DNA from: Lentinus brumalis
Lineage: Eukaryota; Basidiomycota; Agaricomycetes; Polyporales; Polyporaceae
Reading direction: 5' to 3'
DNA: 64,000 bases
NCBI GenBank assembly: GCA_001792895.1
Contig: MARA01000007.1
Location: forward strand, 310,001 to 374,000
Part shown: positions 21,699 through 34,796 of the stretch, piece by piece
How the letters are laid out: each line of letters begins with the position of its first letter
Position numbering within the stretch: the first letter of the stretch is position 1
The notes under the pieces: model-generated
Database searches by the model: none
What the model was told of the DNA's origin: nothing
The model's input: only the letters and a program-made list of their open reading frames with translations
Program-made: the position numbers and the translations under genes

Positions 21699-23291
21699 AT
21701 GCCGGCACAGACGAACAGGCGAACGACAGAGGAAGCCGGCAAAGGCAAGGCGAGAGCAGCCGAGCCCTACCCTCCGTCTCGTCAGTTCAGCAATACCTCG
21801 GCGGTCACGGATTGGCATGCAGAACAGGCACAGGGCATGACCCTGCTACGTCCACCGCTTGCTCACAAGTCCTTTTCCTCGTCTTCCTCTGGTTCGTCGC
21901 GGAGTCAACGCTCGATGCGTCTAGACCTCGGAGTGCCCACCCGCGAGGAGTTCGCGGCACTGGAGGAGCAGTATCTGGAGTCGCTCGACTACCGCAAGAA
22001 GAAGAAGGCTCTGATCTCTCAGGCAATGTTCGACAATATCTGGCTCGCTCTGCATTGTCCGGACGATGTCTCTATTGAAACGCCTCAGTTCCGCTGGTGG
22101 GTCCGCAAGATGTTCGTCCTCGTTCATCCCAGTCAGCTCGCAGACGACGTCCTCCCGGCTCTTGAGGCGCGTCCATCGTGGAAGAAGGCTCAAGGTCTCC
22201 AGGATGGCTATTTGGCGGGGCTCGCGTCTGCAGAACTCGCGGTGGTCCACAACGGGAAGCGCGTCGCCGTTCGAGAGCAAATCTACGACATCCTCTGCAT
22301 CTGTCATCAGCGCGTCAAGCACAGCGGACGAGACAAGACCTCGGCCGAGATTCGGAAGACGTTTGACTGGATTCCCAAGGATCTTGTGTCGCTCTTCGTC
22401 AAACACTGCCCTACCTGCATGCACAAGAAGACGGGCGCGTTTGAGGAGTACCCTGTGGAAGAACAAGTCGCTCCTGCGGACGTCTTCCCCGTCGCGAATC
22501 TGACTGCAAGTCCTGTGCTGTGCGACTCTGGGATCGCAAACGTTATGGCTCGGTACCTTTCGATGCCGACGAACAACGTCATCATGGCTTCACGGTCTGG
22601 TCTGGCATACTCGTCAAGCGCATGCTCGCTGGCTCCTAGCGATCGTGGTCCTCTTCCGCCTGTCCCCATGCTGGCATACCCCGAGTACCCTCCTGGACCC
22701 GGTCCCGCTGCCCACTCTGCGGGCGACCACTACACTTCTGAAGGCAACTTGTCCTCCCACGCTTCATCCTGGCAGGTCTATCCGTCTCACTCCGGCTGCC
22801 ACATCACGCCCTCCAACTCTGCCTGGCACCTGGGCCCGCAAGACGTCGCATATATGCCGCCCGCCTCCCAAGACAACTTCCTCCAGCTGCCCAGCGCGCA
22901 CGTCGACGGCGGTCCGCCTCACACAGGCGCATATCACGGTCACCCAGCGAAGGTCACTCTCCCATCCTTCTCTGAGATGTTCGCTGGCGGGCTGACGGTT
23001 GACAATGACGATCCTTGTCGCGCACGCGCTCGACAGCCCTTGCAAGTTTTGCCGCACAACACCGGGACCGGCTTCGGAGGCTCCGCGTCGCTGCAAGTTC
23101 CACACCCGGACGCGCGCCTCGCATCCATCTCCCCGTCTTCCTCCATGCACTACGCGCCTGTCGGTTCATCGCACGCGGGGATGGTCCCGATCGATCCTGC
23201 CCTGCTGTACTATGACGGGATGCGTATGCTGGCGCTGGCCGCTGAAGCACGGGAGTTCCAGAGGTTCGCGGACGAGAATGCGAGGATGTGA
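21699..23291 (+). CDS. Integrase-type H2C2 zinc-finger protein, probably domesticated
   Basis: Single-exon protein of 530 residues. After a Ser-rich N-terminus (SFSSSSSGSSRSQRS) comes a helical region, then at about residues 203-240 an HHCC integrase-type zinc-binding motif: CHQRVKH with His-x4-His, followed about 30 residues later by KHCPTC. In between, GRDKTSAEIRKTFDWIPKDLV matches the consensus of the integrase_H2C2 domain. No reverse transcriptase, RNase H or DDE integrase core is present. The second half is Pro/Ser/His-rich and low-complexity, ending EAREFQRFADENARM. The shape suggests an ancient capture of a retroelement or Maverick-like zinc finger as a host DNA- or RNA-binding protein; similar single-domain proteins occur in other fungi. 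Function unknown, possibly transcriptional. Confidence 0.7.
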   Translation: MPAQTNRRTTEEAGKGKARAAEPYPPSRQFSNTSAVTDWHAEQAQGMTLLRPPLAHKSFSSSSSGSSRSQRSMRLDLGVPTREEFAALEEQYLESLDYRKKKKALISQAMFDNIWLALHCPDDVSIETPQFRWWVRKMFVLVHPSQLADDVLPALEARPSWKKAQGLQDGYLAGLASAELAVVHNGKRVAVREQIYDILCICHQRVKHSGRDKTSAEIRKTFDWIPKDLVSLFVKHCPTCMHKKTGAFEEYPVEEQVAPADVFPVANLTASPVLCDSGIANVMARYLSMPTNNVIMASRSGLAYSSSACSLAPSDRGPLPPVPMLAYPEYPPGPGPAAHSAGDHYTSEGNLSSHASSWQVYPSHSGCHITPSNSAWHLGPQDVAYMPPASQDNFLQLPSAHVDGGPPHTGAYHGHPAKVTLPSFSEMFAGGLTVDNDDPCRARARQPLQVLPHNTGTGFGGSASLQVPHPDARLASISPSSSMHYAPVGSSHAGMVPIDPALLYYDGMRMLALAAEAREFQRFADENARM

Positions 23292-23660
23292 CACACTATG
23301 ATACTTGGCGGGTGAGTGGTAGCCATGTCGTACCTCCCATGTGCTGACGCGGTTACAGGGACCGTGACGTGAAGCATGAGCATAGGCCTTGCAGACACTA
23401 TTGGACGGCGGATACTCATTGCCTACAGCTTATTGCCTATATGAAACCATTGTATTGTACACTATCAGCACATACACATCCGAACAATTGTACATCGAGA
23501 ATCTGGTGTTCTCTGGTATACAGTGAGGCGTGGTTGCAAACAGTGATTGGAACGGAAGCTAGCGGTGAGCGTGCAGACCGACCTCCGAGAAAGACGGTAG
23601 CTAGGATGGCTTGGTATGAGGAAGATGGTATGTATGTAGTCGACGCGAGTCCTTGTCCTT
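23292..23660. other. Spacer between convergent H2C2 and cysteine-rich genes
   Basis: 369 bp of 3' flanks; nothing recognised. Confidence 0.4.
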
Positions 23661-24519
23661 TCATGCTGTAAACAGAGGGCGGTCAGGCCTGCGGCTGTCA
23701 CGACGAATTGCTGGACTCACCAATGCACATCAGTACGGCCACCACAGCGGCAACCCCCATCCCGGTCTGGACGTTGCGAGAAACGGTTGCAGTTGCCCCG
23801 TTACCTGCGCCGTTGATACCCGACAGAGCCGTCGGGCTGCTCCCAGAGGCGGGGTCGCTCGCGAAAGTCTTCCCGATTTCAGTTCCCGTACCAGTCCCAG
23901 TTGGCCTGGGCGTCGAGTCCCCCGTCTCCGTACCGAACACGGTTGACTGGTCAGGCGGTGTGTATCCCACGAACGTGCTCGTGGAAGACTCCGTGGGGAA
24001 CTCTTCGAAGGAGGTCGTGGTCGTGGTTCGTCCGGCGGTGGCAGATGTGAAGCGGCGCGTCGACGTCGTCGTGAAGCCGCCGATGGTCGAGGGCGGCGGG
24101 GCGCCGCCACTGCAGAAGTGACCTCTGGGACAGCATCCGCCGCTGTCGCAGTAGTAGCCGGCCTCGCAGAAGTTGCCGTCTGTGCATCTCTGTAAGTCCC
24201 GGGTGTGACATGCAGTAATAGACGAGAAGATGGCAAGTGGACGGGAAGACTCACCGGAGCAGCACGCGGCGCCGTCGAGCGGATAGCAGGTGGTGTAGGA
24301 GCACTCTGCCCATCCGATGGGGCACCCGTCACGGGAGTCGTGCAGGCCGCGCGAGTCGACATCGACTGCTCGACCACCCCAGCCTGTATCGCGTCGAGCC
24401 GCGGTCCCTTTGGCGAGGTGTCCGGAGGCCTTGAGGAGGCCGTTGAGGGTTGCGGCCTCAGTCTGGGAGACGAAGAGGGCGGAGGCCAAGAAGGAGGCAA
24501 CGAAGGCTGACGGAATCAT
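23661..24519 (-). CDS. Secreted cysteine-rich protein 1, probably GPI-anchored
   Basis: The start at 24519 gives a signal peptide (MIPSAFVASFLASALFVSQ, then TEAA). Exon 1 contains RDGCPIGWAECSYTTCYPLDG followed by AACCSG. An intron (GTGAGT...TTACAG) leads to CTDGNFCEAGYYCDSGGCCP with closely spaced Cys pairs. A long Ser/Thr-rich region follows (TTTSTRRFTSATAGRTTTTT), then GNGATATVSRNVQTGMG and a hydrophobic end VAAVVAVLMCI, the layout of a cell-wall or GPI-anchored protein. The last coding exon is proposed to be only five nucleotides (CATGA, ending MCIA and stop at 23661), because its paralogue at 25.9-26.5 kb ends in exactly the same way. If that splice is not used, translation reads on to a stop at 23698. 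TATATAAAG lies about 90 bp upstream of the start. Function unknown. Confidence 0.65.
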
Positions 24520-25888
24520 GGCGGGTATACTGCAGGTTTGCAGGGGATGCGGCGGGAGGTAGACTGGGGATAGCCTGACAGACACCGAACGAGGACGCCA
24601 CCAGCTTTATATACCCATACTTCCGACGAAGGAGGAGACGGCTGATCTTCAGACAAGGCTCGAAAGTACAAGGCTTCCTGGATCCATCCTGATCCTCGCG
24701 GCAAGGCGATGCACCTGCATACAGGAAGTTGGGGACTAGCGCAACTCATGTGAAGCTGTCACGCTAAGCCCGCATGCGGCCGCATCGCCTCTCCGACGGT
24801 TGACGTTGACAGATCGTCATGATTCATGCACACGGGATACGCTCTTCCGCGTTCGGGTGTTTACGACGATGGTCGAGCATTTGAATGCGTGAACGTAGAC
24901 CTACAACATAACGCGATAGAAGTGCTGGAAGTGTAGAGTAGATCTTGGAGGTCGACGTCTAGGTATCAGGGCCGCATAGATATGAACCGAAGATGACCAG
25001 TCAGTTGCAGGAAGGTGTTGTCCAGTACCGCATGTTCACATTAGCCCCACGGAGAAGCTTGGCATAAGGGCCTCTACTTGGTTCCTGTTCTCGGGCCCGG
25101 GAGCGGCCATAACGAAGTCATCTGTGGGCGGATCAGTTACATGCATGTCAAGGGCCTGCCAACAGGATGCGGTGGATAAGATCTATACTTAATGCAATTG
25201 TATGCTTTCGAGAAATGATCGGCTCGGTGGCTCAGTGCCAAGCCCATGGAACCGGAGAGCAGCGGACTGACCGAATTGGTTATGCGAGCACTGAGTACTC
25301 TCGAGCCTAACCCGAGGCGTGACAATCCATGCAGTTCATGGTTGAAGATCTGTCTAGTGCTGTAGGAACGAGACTGAATAAGAGGAAGGTGGAAGGTGAG
25401 GTCAAAGTATCGCGATCTCGATTTAGCCGCTCAGTGGCTCAGCACAGCCATCCGACCTCTGTGATTAGGTTCACTTAAACCACACACTCTCACTTGGACA
25501 GTTGAGCTTGGCGGCTACTGGCGGCCCATGACTACTCATGGGAGTCACGTCGGGACGTCCGCCATCAAGGAATGCCTATCCTCCGAAATTGTCGGTGTCG
25601 AAGTGTCCGCGATCTGCGCGATGTGAGTCATGGTGCAGTCGCGTTGCCGTCGCTTCCATCCAGAGCTTCGATGAGACCCGCCCGGCGGTCAAGTGAAGTG
25701 GCATGTGGATTTTTTGGAGGACGCATTACGGAGGGCAATACAGTATTGGCGGGAAGACGCTCTGCTGGACGCCTGTCGGGAATAACCCTGAGAGCAACGA
25801 CAATATCCAGTAAAATGACTCTAGCAAGCATCGGAGACTCAGAACATGAACAGTCGACGTTGAGAGTACCCGCAGACCCCTAAGGGTC
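24520..25888. other. Spacer between the two cysteine-rich paralogues
   Basis: 1.37 kb. It contains the promoter of cysteine-rich gene 1 with TATATAAAG at about 24605-24613. No gene or repeat was recognised in the rest. Confidence 0.45.
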
Positions 25889-26459
25889 TCATGCTGTTGA
25901 AGGACACCAAGTCAGCTATCCGTTCGAAAGCCATAGGTGCATGCGCTTACCCATATACACCGCAGCGACCCCCAGAATTCCAGCGAGTGCAGCACCACCG
26001 ACAGGCCCGTGGGCCAGTGCGCCATTATGCCCCGAAGGCTTTGAATCCAGGCATCCAGTGCCCGTGACGGTCTCCTGGCAGGTGAACCTAACATACCGAC
26101 CCGAGTCAGTCGACGAGTCGACGAGTGCACAGGGCTTCCGAACGAGCTCACCCAGGGTCACAGTACGTGCCGTCTGCACCAGGTACCCATGTCAGCAGTT
26201 CTAACATGGAGACGTTGAAAGAAGGATACGCACCGGCACAGCACTGCGAGCCGTCGAGCGGAAAGCACGTCGTCTCGGAGCAGGACGACCAGCCCGAGGG
26301 GCATCCGTCGTCCTCGGACTGACGGCGCGTGAGGCTGCTGGTGATGCCACCGAGAGGCCCCGGAGCGGGTCCCCCACCGCTCAAGTTGGCTCCCAGAGCA
26401 CCCTGGAGCAGGAGGAGAGTCGAGAGGACGAAGAGAGCGAGGGTGCGAGTGGAGGACAT
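25889..26459 (-). CDS. Secreted cysteine-rich protein 2 (paralogue of gene 1)
   Basis: The start at 26459 opens a signal peptide (MSSTRTLALFVLSTLLLLQG, then ALGA). Exon 1 has DDGCPSGWSSCSETTCFPLDG followed by SQCCA, the same block as the neighbour 1.4 kb away. Spliced exons add ADGTYCDPG, then FTCQETVTGTGCLDSKPSG and a glycine/alanine-rich hydrophobic end (PVGGAALAGILGVAAVYM). It lacks the long Ser/Thr-rich region of gene 1 and is about half its size. The terminal exon is CATGA (stop at 25889), reached after a GTAAGC donor and an AACAG acceptor, so the protein ends YMA. Probably a surface or secreted protein of the same family; function unknown. Confidence 0.6.
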
Positions 26460-27324
26460 GGCTTTGGGGTACCAATACTCGGAGGATATCGGTGAATGTG
26501 TAGATAGGGGTAGAGGTAGCTAGCTTCGCCGCGTGTCGATGTCTGAGATTTTATGGTTATCGCTGGCAGGTCACCGCCGAAGAATATGCTTGCGTCGCAG
26601 ATTCGAGCGTGAGGCGGCACGGTGGACCACTCGATAGCTTCATGTTCCGCGATACCTGCGATCCGTGATCGTCGCGCAGTGAAAGGCGGGAAGTGCAGGG
26701 GAGGCGAGGAGACACTGCACCACCCTAACGGCCAGAGGGCAACGCCAAGGCGTAACAAGGTCATTCTAGGACTCTAGTCGTCAATTAGACGACAGCTAGC
26801 TTCATCAAGCGACGGCGTACTGTGGATGCGCTCTGTCACATATGTCGATTTCCCTGTTGCAGAGTTTGAGTACCGCACCCAGTGGGCCAAATCGTGGTAC
26901 TGCGGTCTCTTCGCATGCCAACCTGTGTTAAATGAATACACTGGAAGAGCAACGCGTTGGGCCTTGATCCACCGGCCTGTTATGAGGCGGCTGACGACCA
27001 CGTCGCGCACGTCCGAGGGTGGTTGACGCGTGACGGGCGGGAAGTCTTCGGTGGCAGATGGTGTATAGTCGCAAGTTAGACTTATGTAGAAGGGGTGCAG
27101 TGCACATCATCAATCTGCGCGCATAGAGGGGGGATGAGCAGGCCTGTTCTGACGCGGATCGGCCGGACCAGAACTAGCCTTGCCTCTGCATGTGAAGACG
27201 AGGTCATCTTATGCCTACCGCATGAGTGGACAGCAGGGAACGCGTCGTTGCGATTGCACTTCGCCAGCAGCTTGTTATACACGTACAATGCTTGTTCGTA
27301 CTTCTTCTCGTCTCTGCGACTCGC
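26460..27324. other. Spacer between cysteine-rich gene 2 and aldo/keto reductase
   Basis: 0.86 kb. The promoter of cysteine-rich gene 2 must lie at its left end. No gene was recognised. Confidence 0.4.
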
Positions 27325-29109
<1,785 letters not shown>

Positions 29110-30164
29110 AGTTCGGTATCGATGCTATCTTTCCTGCAGCAGTGATGGTGGAGGTCAAGTTGCAAGGGACGCCGTCGGGCCCTCCATTGATATTTATAGC
29201 GTGGAGGGGATGGTGTGCGCTCACGGCAGACCGCATGATGACTGAACGGCTTTTGCGCTCTCACGGGAGGGGTGAATGTGTGCCGACCGGGGAACGACGA
29301 TATCGCGATTGACTCTGGGAGATAACTCTGCCTTGCAGTTTACTTCCTCCCGGGCCGACATACTCCGCGCAGTTGCAATGCGTGCTTGCGGTTCGCGACG
29401 ATGGGCAAGACATTGAGGACGAACAGCAGACGCGGTGGGGGTCAAAGATGGCGATGATGTATTGCGACAGAGCTGGTAGTACGCATAGTACTTACTTCTA
29501 CTGCAAGAATGCTGCCGATGACGGTCAAGAGTCCGACCGAGCACAGCAGTGCGCATACTGTACACTCACCATGGCAAGTCCATGGTCCGTACCCCCACCA
29601 ACTTCTACATCCAGCCGCTTACTACTCCTGGGGTACGTTCTCGTCGCGTCCAACCGATGCTTGTTGTGCAGGTGCTCCTGTAAGAAATGATAGACGGGAA
29701 GTCCGAGTCTCTCCGAGTCGGTGGTCGGCCTCGAGGACACATCCGAGGCCAGCCTTCTATTCCACAATCCGACAAGACGAAGAGATGAGTCCAAGGCGAG
29801 TATTGAGAATACATGGAAAGTCGAGACGCACCTGCTTCTTACTCAAGCCGTTCGGTGCTGTATAACTAGGCGTGCGCAAAAGACAATCACATCAAAGTGC
29901 CGCAAGGGGTGGTATCGTGGTACCAGGTTCAGGAAAGACACGACGAGCAGCGATTCTCGAGTATCGTAACTGTGGTGGTGAGTGGCAGTAGATGGCGGAA
30001 CGAAGCAAGGGAGATGCAGCGCCAGGTTGGCATTGTGGCAAGCGCCGTGTACTTGCTCTCTTCTGACATCGACCATAGCCTCCTCCTCCCTCCGCTATCC
30101 TCAAGCAAGCCTCCTTGCTCTGAATGATCTACTCGCTGTCAGAACTGTTGACGACATGCTTGGA
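29110..30164. other. Spacer upstream of aldo/keto reductase
   Basis: About 1.05 kb. TATAAATA at 29191-29198 belongs to the aldo/keto reductase promoter. Nothing else was recognised. Confidence 0.4.
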
Positions 30165-30700
30165 CCCACTACCTGTGGCTGATTGGAAGATCCGTGGACG
30201 TGCTGTCCTCATTGACCTTCGAGCTCGAGAGGACGTCGACAAGGACGTCGTTCGCCTGAATTCCAGCGTCCGGGACGCTCCACGTTGCGGTCGCACTGGA
30301 CCAGCTGCCAATGTTCGTGAGGAGGGCGAGCAGGGGCGGCTTCGAGATCGCCAGCGTCGACTCGGACACAGCGTTAGCGTCGCCCGGCATGCATACGAAG
30401 ATCTTAGATCAAACAAGCTCTCGAGGAAGGGCGAAAGAGATGAACGTGACACACGCACCGGGCTGGTGAAGAAGCTAAGGTTGGCGGCTGCGGCGAGACG
30501 ACGGGCTGCGTTGAGGGTCCTGACGTGGTTGACGAGGGGCTTGTCTTCGACGACGTATCCAAAGTATCACAACCTGCGGAAGAAATAAACAACTCAGCCC
30601 TCGAGGCGACAGAGATGATACGATGAACGTGCCTACGCTTCTCGATTCGCAGGGTCCGCCCCTCCGGTGACCGCTGCTCCTGACCTGCATGTCGATATAC
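30165..30700 (-). pseudogene. Alpha-amylase (GH13) 3' relic
   Basis: Only the end of a fungal alpha-amylase gene remains. Near 30635-30690 the block GQEQ, a damaged site, then TGGADPANREA can be read, the conserved segment after the catalytic domain's last beta strand. After a gap typical of an intron, GYVVEDKPLVNHVRTLNAAR and RLAAAANLSFFTSP follow (about 30463-30570). The C-terminal domain then reads STLAISKPPLLALLTNIGSW and ATATWSVPDAGIQANDVLVDVL, with stop at about 30169. The GQEQ/TGG join needs a frame correction. The catalytic Asp-Glu-Asp region was not found in the kilobase upstream, so the gene is 5'-truncated and not functional as an amylase. Confidence 0.6.
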
Positions 30701-31815
30701 ACACACGCCACGGTGTTCTTGGTCGACTGCAGCTGGGGTCTTCGAGTGAGCCTATCATATGCGCCTTCCAGGCGCAACTTGGTATACCAGGCAAGGCTCA
30801 TGACATGACTGACGAAGTTTCTGTGTCTGTGGATAGCCTCGCTCTCCTCTGCTGTTATGCGACGTACTTTTCAAACCCACAAACCCATTGCAGGTGTGGT
30901 CCGCGGATTAGCACGGCGATCATGAGACCTGCAGCGACGCAGTAAGCCACACCCTAGCAATTCGGCCTAAAGCCCGGACGTAGGCAGCGCCTCGTCAACC
31001 ATTCGACATGTTGCCACAGCATCTGCGACTAGGACAGCACCGAGAAGTAGTCAGTCTCGGCTGTGGGTGAGCAATCTGACGATGTCTCTCAAACTGTTAC
31101 CCGACTGACAGACGTCCAGCTCAGTTAGATTCAACCTCCTTGTTGACTTTCCCTGCCTTGGTTACCCAACTACCACCGCCCACGACAGGTTTTGCACCGC
31201 TGTACAAATTGCGTCCGTCGTCACCATCCCTCCGAATATCTTGCCGAGCGAGCGGCGAATTCGAGGATCCAGGCGGGGATGACTCGTCCCAGTGGCCCGG
31301 GTACTTACTCGGCCAGCTCGTAGAATTCTCTCCCTCTACCAGGTGCGATTCTGTGATATTCTCGCAGATGCAGTACTTACTGTAGGCAAGGCGCAACCTG
31401 TGCCGCCAGCTGTCGGTGAGGATGATGCTGCTTACATTAATATGACATGTTCATCGGCGCCGCAAGTAATTTGCAGTGGCTGACGTCCAGCTCAGCTTCA
31501 GCATATCCTCCGACCGCGCATATGTCGCGGTTTCATTCGTCATCTGCTAGAGTCGGGATACGAATGACCAAACTTCTGAGATTCACGGTCCCAGGTGGGT
31601 CTCATATCATTGAGTCGTTGACTACTCAAGCTTCACGGCTTACAAATGCGGCGCTTTACACAAGTCCAACCCCGATGCCGGTCGGCGGTAATGATGTAGC
31701 CGTCTTAACAGCCGTCTTCCGTGGTATTCGGGATCGTTGGTTCAAACATGCGGGCAGTATATAAGTACTCCAGATCTCTCAGGACTCTGCACAGAACCAC
31801 ACTTCGACACACGAT
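30701..31815. other. Spacer upstream of NmrA copy B
   Basis: 1.1 kb with no gene recognised. GCAGTATATAAG at about 31754-31765 is the TATA box of NmrA copy B. Confidence 0.4.
31754..31765 (+). promoter_or_regulatory. TATA box of NmrA copy B
   Basis: GCAGTATATAAG, about 50 bp before the start codon; the same core (GCAGTATATAA) precedes copy A at the same distance. Confidence 0.7.
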
Positions 31816-32992
31816 ATGGCCACCCAGAAACCGACCGTACTCGTCCTTGGCGGAACCGGCCGCACCGGGCGGAGCATCGTCGATGGGCTGCTCAAGTCCG
31901 GGGACTTCGTACGTGCACCGCTACCATCCTTCTGCACAGCATGATCTGAGCATAGTTTGGTGTCTGTAGCGGGTCGTCATGGCTGTCCGCCCGACGTCCG
32001 TGACGAAGCCCGCCACTCAAGAGTTGAAGGCATCGGGGGTCGAGATCCGCGTCGGGAACTTGACCGACGACTACGAGAAGCTCAAGCAGCTCCTGCAAGG
32101 CGTCGACGTCCTTATCAGCGCCGTCGATGCTCGGGTCGTCGGCGAGCAGCGGGAGATCTTCCGCGTGGCGAAGGAAGTCGGCGTCCAGCGCGTCATCCCG
32201 TGCGACTTCGCTACCCCGGGAGCGAAGGGCGTTCGCCTCCTCGCTGATGTGGTGCGTTGATACACATCCCACGTTCTTCGGCAGGTCATGGTGCTCATCA
32301 GGAGTCGTTCGCTACACAGAAGCTCGACATTCGCGCGTATCTCAAGGAGCTCGGTGTCGGTCACACGATCATCGACGTCGGTTGGTGGATGCAGATCTTT
32401 CTCCCGCTCCCCCTTCGCAGCACGGTCGCGCAATTTATCAGAGAGTCGAGCTGGGTCATTCACGGCTCAGGCGAAAGCAGGAACCTCGTCACCAATTTGG
32501 ACCACATCGGCACATACGTTGCGAGGATCGTCACCGATCCGCGCACGCTCAACAAGTCCGTCATCGTATGGGAGGACGAGGTTGTGGAGAAGGACGTGCA
32601 CGAGGTCGGGGCGCGTGTTTCGGGTGATGGAGATGCACTCCGAGAGAAGCGCATCTACGTGAGTGTCTGGTCTTCGAGTCGAGGCGGACGACGGGTACTG
32701 ACTTGCCAACGTTTCACAGCTGTCCGAGCAAGACATCCAGCAGCAGATCGCCGAGGGCGAGGCTGGGTACGCTAAGGACCCGACCGACTACACGGCGTTG
32801 AGGAAGCTCATCTGGGGCCAGTACATGAAGAGCATGCACTTCCTCCAGGAGAACACGCTCGAGAACGCGAAGCGCTTGGGGTACCTCGACGCGCGCGAGC
32901 TGTACCCCGACATACCTGCGCAGTCGCTGGAGGACTACGCGAAGGAGTTCTACAGTCTGCCCGAGCCCGGGGACATTTTCAATAAGGACTAG
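31816..32992 (+). CDS. NmrA-like NAD(P)-binding protein, copy B
   Basis: Close paralogue of copies A and C. It starts MATQKPTVLVLGGTGRTGRS (GxxGxxG motif) and, over four short introns, continues VMAVRPTSVTKPATQELKASG, VEIRVGNLTDDYEKLKQLL, GVQRVIPCDFATPGAKG, then KLDIRAYLKELGVGHTIIDVG, WVIHGSGESRNLVTNLDHIG and the conserved tail PDIPAQSLEDYAKEFYSLPE, stop at 32990-32992. All exons are open. The TATA box GCAGTATATAAG lies about 50 bp upstream of the start, as in copy A, so promoter architecture is shared. It is convergent with the intact HNH-like copy 3, an arrangement rearranged relative to the divergent NmrA copy A / HNH-like copy 2 pair. Confidence 0.82.
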
Positions 32993-33262
32993 GCGCATCT
33001 GCGGACTCATCACGCGTCTGTTATCTGTGCCGTCGAACGAAGCAGATCGGAAAGAGCGGTCCGGTGTGTATGTATGCAGGATGGCCAGTCATCTACATTG
33101 ATTCACTGTCAATCTTGAGTGGCAGTCTCACCATGTGTCAGTTGTCCTCCCTCCGCCTGTTGCCTGAACAACGAAGCCTCGTATCGGTGGTAAAAGAGCG
33201 GGAAAATGATGCAAAGTAAGTACAAATACACGCCAACGGTTGCAAGTCGGACTAAACTTAAA

Positions 33263-34796
33263 TCAGCTCCGCGTCTGCCTGCGACTCAGCCTCCGTTGGA
33301 GGTACGTCATCGGGAGCCCAGTGGATGATGCCTTGGGCACCGGCATGGTCCCAGGCAGATGAGGAAGAAGGAGTGACCTCGCCTGTTCGTTGATGATCTC
33401 GACCGTCACTCCGTACGGCTTCAGCGGCATCGGAAAGATTATAGAACCCAGCCCGCTCGAGTCCAGGAAGTAAGCGAAGATCGCATGTGCACGCAACAGG
33501 CCCGGGTTAGGCGGCGGCGCTCTGAAGCTTGGGGTCGTCCCAGGGCCTGCAGACGGCCCCGTGAAGGTGACGTACTCCCCAGCCTTGCGTCCGGGGCCGA
33601 AGCATCTGTCTGGAGGAACGAAGGTCCGGATCCTGTATTTGTGCGGCTCCTGCAGATTATCCACCATGAGGTGAGTTCACATCCGAGTTCGATAAAGAGC
33701 ATATGCCAAGCGCACCTCTGTAGGGACGAGCGTCCACTTGCCTAGGCGGAACGCTATATAGGTCTTGTGCTCCAGCAGGAGGCAGTTCTGTGGGTCATCT
33801 ACCGTGGGGACTGATGTGTCGAATTCGAGCTGGCCGAAGGTGCGGTACAGATGCAGAGTGCGGTAGTTGTTCGCGGTGGCGGACTCCTTGTGTACCTTTT
33901 CGGGACGGAACTGCGCAAGATATCAGTCATGAGAATAGGTATGGAACTTGGAGGAGTGGTATGGTACTTGCATTCGACTGCTGCCCTGGGTCGGTGATTG
34001 GACGAATGAATATTGGGGCGACATCGAGGCGGTAGGTGCTTTCGTGGGCCAATCCGAGCCCGACAGCGAGCTGTTCGAGGCGTGCCGGCTTCTTGTACAC
34101 GACCCCGGTCACGAAGCATGTGCAGTTGTCTCGGAGCAGTACCTGGACATCATGTGTAAACCACACGGACATGCCATCCACGGGAGGAACAGCACAAGCA
34201 TACCTCTTGTACCGCTTCCTTGCTGAAGCGTTCGATAGGTGACAGTGACCATGTTCCCAGGTCGGCAACTGCGAATCAGCATGAGCCCCGCGCTCCGATG
34301 GGCAAGTGAGAACGTGCGTACGTGGCCACCACAGCGCAGTCCACCATATATCGAAGATCAAGATCGAGAGCTCCTCCGCAAGACGATGAGGTGCCCGCAA
34401 TGGGTCGGAAGGCCGCCGTGACCCAGTCTCCCGTGCCTCCAGGAGTAGGGCGCAAGCGCAGACTTCGGCCGCAGGAAACCGCCTTCCGGTGCGCAGGTTG
34501 AATTCGTCGGCGGTCTGAATCATCGCATCGAAGAAACGGCGCGCTGTAAAGTCCTGCGCGCGCCCGCAATTCCGCGAGAGGGATGACACGTTCTTCATCC
34601 ACTTCTCCCTGCAGTGGGTGGCGAACTCGGGCCTCTCGAACACTTGGAGATGATATATGGCGCGTTCCAGCAAGACATCGTCCGTCAGCGTGGTGTCCTC
34701 GACGATGGCGAGAGCGGCATGTTGCAGCGTGACATAGGCAGCAAGCGAATCGTCGCCAGACAACGACCAGGAAGGAGCATTAGAGGAGGACATCAT
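33263..34796 (-). CDS. HNH-nuclease-like family protein, copy 3 (intact)
   Basis: The best-preserved member of the family here. The start at 34796 gives MMSSSNAPSWSLSGDDSLAAY; exon 1 runs through TTLTDDVLLERAIYHLQVFE, DFTARRFFDAMIQTADEFNL and SILIFDIWWTALWWP. After an intron of about 180 nt comes VLLRDNCTCFVTGVVYKKP and LDVAPIFIRPITDPG. The next exon reads FRPEKVHKESATANNYRTLH, then DDPQNCLLLEHKTYIAFRLGK and WTLVPTE. The last exon is EPHKYRIRTFVPPDRCFG, LLRAHAIFAYFLDSSG, stop at 33263. About 390 residues. In the HNH_2 family the sequence around these points is CxVTG, then AHI, then an Asn followed nine residues later by His. Here the first His is Pro (VAPIF) and the second is Tyr (KTYIAF), while the Asn (QNCLLL) is kept. 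Nuclease activity is therefore doubtful. Confidence 0.6.

Noticed and set aside
30124..30588. 154-codon plus-strand frame
   Set aside because: Antisense to the alpha-amylase relic, which has the recognisable sequence.
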